Assembly: GCA_031268055.1 (NCBI GenBank)
Contig: JAIRXY010000097.1
Location: forward strand, 1-7,038
Direction of reading: 5' to 3'
DNA from: Prevotellaceae bacterium
GTDB lineage: Bacteria; Bacteroidota; Bacteroidia; Bacteroidales; UBA932
DNA length: 7,038 nt
Of the stretch, positions 4,874-7,038 are shown piece by piece. The notes under the pieces are model-generated. The model was not told where the DNA came from, ran no database searches, and saw only the letters and a program-made list of their open reading frames with translations. The number at the start of each line of letters is the position of its first letter. Position 1 is the stretch's first letter. The translations under genes were made by a program, and so were the position numbers.

Positions 4874-6508
4874 CTACTCTACTACTTCCATAATTGCCGT
4901 TCCGCTTGTGGCGTTGGGCAGCGAGGCGCCCACCAGCAGGGAGAGCGTAGGCGCAATGTCGGTTATGTCAACGGGCGTGGCAATAGTCTTTCGCTTTATG
5001 CGCCACCCGTAGAAGGCGAGCGGCACGTGCGCGTCGTAGCTGTACGCCGAGCTGGACAGTGACTCGGAGGAGGTTTCCGCCCACCCCGGCTCAAGGTTTA
5101 CGATGACGTCGCCCGAACGTTTTTGGAAAAAGTTGTTTTGCATGCGCCGCATCACGCCGTCGGTAAAAGCAGCGTTGGCCAGCGTATGCGCCGTAACCGC
5201 GTTGGCTACGCCCGAAAATTGCAGCACAAAGCTTGCCGTGCGCTCCTGCACCTCGCTGAGGCGCAAGTTGGAATCTTCTATAAGCGAGTGGTTCAAAAAT
5301 ATTTGCTTTTGCGAAAACGACTTTATCCAGTCTCCCTTGCCGTAAACAATGTTCATGTAGCTGCGCAGCAGCACCAGCGCCTTGTTGTGGTCGAATACAC
5401 CGTTGGGCATGTTGGCGCTTGCGAGCTGCTGCTGCGGCAGGTTAACGCCGTGGTCGGACGTGAACACCATGAGCAGGTCTTTCTTGCCCACGTGCGAGGT
5501 CAAGAACGCAATGAGGTGCTTTAAGTTCTGGTCGGTGCGGTAAAAGGCATCCTCCAGCTCTACGGATAGCGCGCCGTGGCGGTTGCCAACGTTGCGCATG
5601 GCGCCAAAGTATACCGTAATCATGTCGGTAACGCCGTTGTTGCCCATGTTTTCGTTCACTATTGTCGAAATGGCAAAGTCATTCACAAGGTTGTCGCAGT
5701 AGGGTGTTTCGCGTAGCTTTTCGTAGCTTGTTCTACCGCTTTTTCTTACCGGCTCGGCGGCGGCAAAAAGTAAATTCTTTGTACCCTCCAAAATCTGGCC
5801 ATTACCCTCCTCGTAGGTGGCGTACTTTGCTGCGGGGAGCATGCTTTCCCAGCTGCGGTTGAGGTAGGTATTGATAAACTTTTTCTGGTTGAAGTCCTGC
5901 ACCCATAGCGGCAGCTGCTGCATGTAGTAGGTGCTGCTCACGAATTGTCCGCTCATCTCGTCAAGCCAGTAGGCGGCGTTGCTGTTGTGGCCGGAGAGCA
6001 GGATGGCTTCTTCGGGCGACAGGGAGACGCCTATTACCTTCGATTTTTTTTCTATGAGCTTCAGCTCGTCGCCAAAGGTGGAGGCCAGCAAGTGGCGCGG
6101 CGACTTCTTTAGGTTGTCGTTGCTGCTCTCAACGGGCGCTACGCGCAAGTCGGTGCAAACCTCCTGCATAACATTCTGTGCGCGGTCGTACCAGCTGTCG
6201 GACGGTATGCCGTGCTGCGCCGGCGCAGCACCGGTGGCAATGGTGGCAAGCCCGGGAGCGGTTTGCGTAAGCAGGTGGCTGTAGCGGGCATTTTGGCAAA
6301 ATGCGCCCTCGGTTATCAGCATTTTGATACCCTCATTGCTCAGGTTGTTTTTGAATCGCAGCAGGTAATCGCTGCGCAGCTGCCCCACCACCACCTGCAC
6401 AATGAGCTTGGGCTTGTCGCCGGGTAGCGCTTTCTGAGCAAAAGCCAAAACGTGGCTAACAACAAAAAGCGCAACAAGCGCAAGGGGTAGCACGTTACAT
6501 TTTCTCAT
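4874..6508 (-). CDS. Exported PafA-like / type I phosphodiesterase superfamily protein with degenerate active site
   Basis: This 544-residue protein has a Sec signal peptide (hydrophobic core about 7-22, likely cleavage after AFA, residue 24), so it is probably periplasmic or outer-membrane associated. The alkaline-phosphatase-fold pattern is clear: VVVGQLRSDYL (39-49), TQTAPGLATIATG (81-93), HGI (99-101), FTSDHGV (349-355) and YDAHVPLAFYG (491-501). Compared from memory with the two-zinc phosphatase PafA, the nucleophile Thr83, Asp352, His353 and His494 are kept. The expected ligands are replaced at three places: Asp to Gly42, Asp to Arg305 and His to Asn309. The substrate-contact Lys-x-Arg (S164/E166) and Asn (D104) are also changed. 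The open frame is intact and full length, so it is not a decaying pseudogene. It follows ychF by 9 bp and is probably cotranscribed with it. The substrate is unknown, and it may be a non-catalytic or single-metal paralogue. Confidence 0.85.
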   Translation of the reverse strand: MRKCNVLPLALVALFVVSHVLAFAQKALPGDKPKLIVQVVVGQLRSDYLLRFKNNLSNEGIKMLITEGAFCQNARYSHLLTQTAPGLATIATGAAPAQHGIPSDSWYDRAQNVMQEVCTDLRVAPVESSNDNLKKSPRHLLASTFGDELKLIEKKSKVIGVSLSPEEAILLSGHNSNAAYWLDEMSGQFVSSTYYMQQLPLWVQDFNQKKFINTYLNRSWESMLPAAKYATYEEGNGQILEGTKNLLFAAAEPVRKSGRTSYEKLRETPYCDNLVNDFAISTIVNENMGNNGVTDMITVYFGAMRNVGNRHGALSVELEDAFYRTDQNLKHLIAFLTSHVGKKDLLMVFTSDHGVNLPQQQLASANMPNGVFDHNKALVLLRSYMNIVYGKGDWIKSFSQKQIFLNHSLIEDSNLRLSEVQERTASFVLQFSGVANAVTAHTLANAAFTDGVMRRMQNNFFQKRSGDVIVNLEPGWAETSSESLSSSAYSYDAHVPLAFYGWRIKRKTIATPVDITDIAPTLSLLVGASLPNATSGTAIMEVVE

Positions 6509-6517
6509 TTCAAAATC

Positions 6518-7038
6518 TTACACGTTAAACCTAAAGTGCATAATGTCGCCATCCTGCACCACATAATCTTTGCCTTCTATGGCCAGCTTTCCGGCGTCGC
6601 GGCAGGCGCTTTCCGAGCCATACTTGATGTAGTCGTCGTACTTGATGACCTCGGCGCGGATAAATCCCTTTTCGAAGTCGGTGTGGATAATTCCGGCAGC
6701 TTGCGGGGCTTTGGCGCCCCTGTGGTAGGTCCACGCGCGCACCTCCTGCGGCCCTGCCGTGAGGAAGGTTTCGAGGTTGAGCAGCCGGTAGGCGGCCTTT
6801 ATCAGCCGCGCCACGCCCGACTCCGTCAGGCCTGCTTCCTCCAGAAACATTTGCCGCTCGTCGAAATCCTCCAGTTCGGCAATTTCCTCTTCGGTTTTGG
6901 CCGCCACAATCAGGTACTCAGCCTTCTCTTCCTTGATAGCTTCACGTAGCGCGTCAACGTACTTGTTGCCCGTTACGGCGCTTTTTTCGTCCACGTTGCA
7001 TACGTACAGCGCAGGCTTGTCGGTGAGCAGGAATAGCT
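6518..7038 (-). CDS. ychF: Ribosome-associated ATPase YchF (Obg family), N-terminal part outside window
   Basis: The visible 172 residues are the C-terminal part of YchF/OLA1, a cytoplasmic P-loop ATPase that binds ribosomes. The first visible segment contains LYVCNVDE, the NxxE version of the G4 motif (codons 6997-6986). This replaces NKxD and explains why the family prefers ATP to GTP. The helical insert (about 30-80) follows, then the TGS domain from about residue 85 with the signature EVRAWTYHRGAKAPQAAG, IHTDFEKGF and the C-terminal GKDYVVQDGDIMHFRFNV. The family is about 365 residues long, so slightly over half, including the P-loop and switch regions, lies beyond base 7038. The frame is open to the window edge. 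The stop is 9 bp before the PafA-like start codon, so the two genes probably share a transcript. Confidence 0.96.
   Translation of the reverse strand, partial: LFLLTDKPALYVCNVDEKSAVTGNKYVDALREAIKEEKAEYLIVAAKTEEEIAELEDFDERQMFLEEAGLTESGVARLIKAAYRLLNLETFLTAGPQEVRAWTYHRGAKAPQAAGIIHTDFEKGFIRAEVIKYDDYIKYGSESACRDAGKLAIEGKDYVVQDGDIMHFRFNV

Overview
The window reads as chromosomal DNA from a member of the Bacteroidota, most likely Bacteroidales-like. Four things support this: a DUF4290 protein (a family known essentially from this phylum), a TAnnTTTG-type -7 promoter box, a MurA whose catalytic loop carries Asp instead of Cys, and almost no Shine-Dalgarno sequences in front of the genes. Nearly all coding capacity is on the minus strand, so the genes are best read from right to left.

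Right end (7038 to 4874): the C-terminal half of ychF (the NxxE ATP-specificity motif and the TGS domain are visible) is followed after 9 bp by an exported PafA/type I phosphodiesterase-like protein. That protein keeps the fold signature, the Thr nucleophile and an Asp-His pair. It has lost three of the expected metal ligands and the expected substrate-binding residues, so it looks like a pseudoenzyme or a strongly diverged enzyme. A 94-bp gap follows, containing a strong Bacteroidota promoter on the minus strand.

Middle (4779 to 814): a compact five-gene set, probably one operon, runs DUF4290 - murA - panD - polytopic flippase-like (LPG synthase TM family) protein - rfaE2. The theme is mostly cell envelope: the first committed step of peptidoglycan synthesis, a membrane protein of the UPF0104/YbhN type, and ADP-heptose formation. 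panD supplies beta-alanine for coenzyme A. The promoter box ends four bases before the DUF4290 start codon, so the transcript may be leaderless. The last two genes overlap by 11 bp.

Left end (1 to 813): a more AT-rich region with a plus-strand ORF of unknown function, open at the window edge, whose last codons lie inside a near-perfect 31-base palindrome. About 455 bp without a convincing gene follows. This gap is packed with hairpin-forming repeats: two direct copies and one inverted copy of a REP-like element (GTAG followed by a GC-rich palindrome), a triple CAGGATTT motif, and two further small hairpins. The arrangement resembles a REP doublet (BIME) lying immediately downstream of rfaE2. 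No transposase is in the window.

I found no convincing new defence, mobile or secretion system. The points most worth following up are the degenerate PafA-like protein, the REP-like cluster and the leaderless-looking operon promoter.
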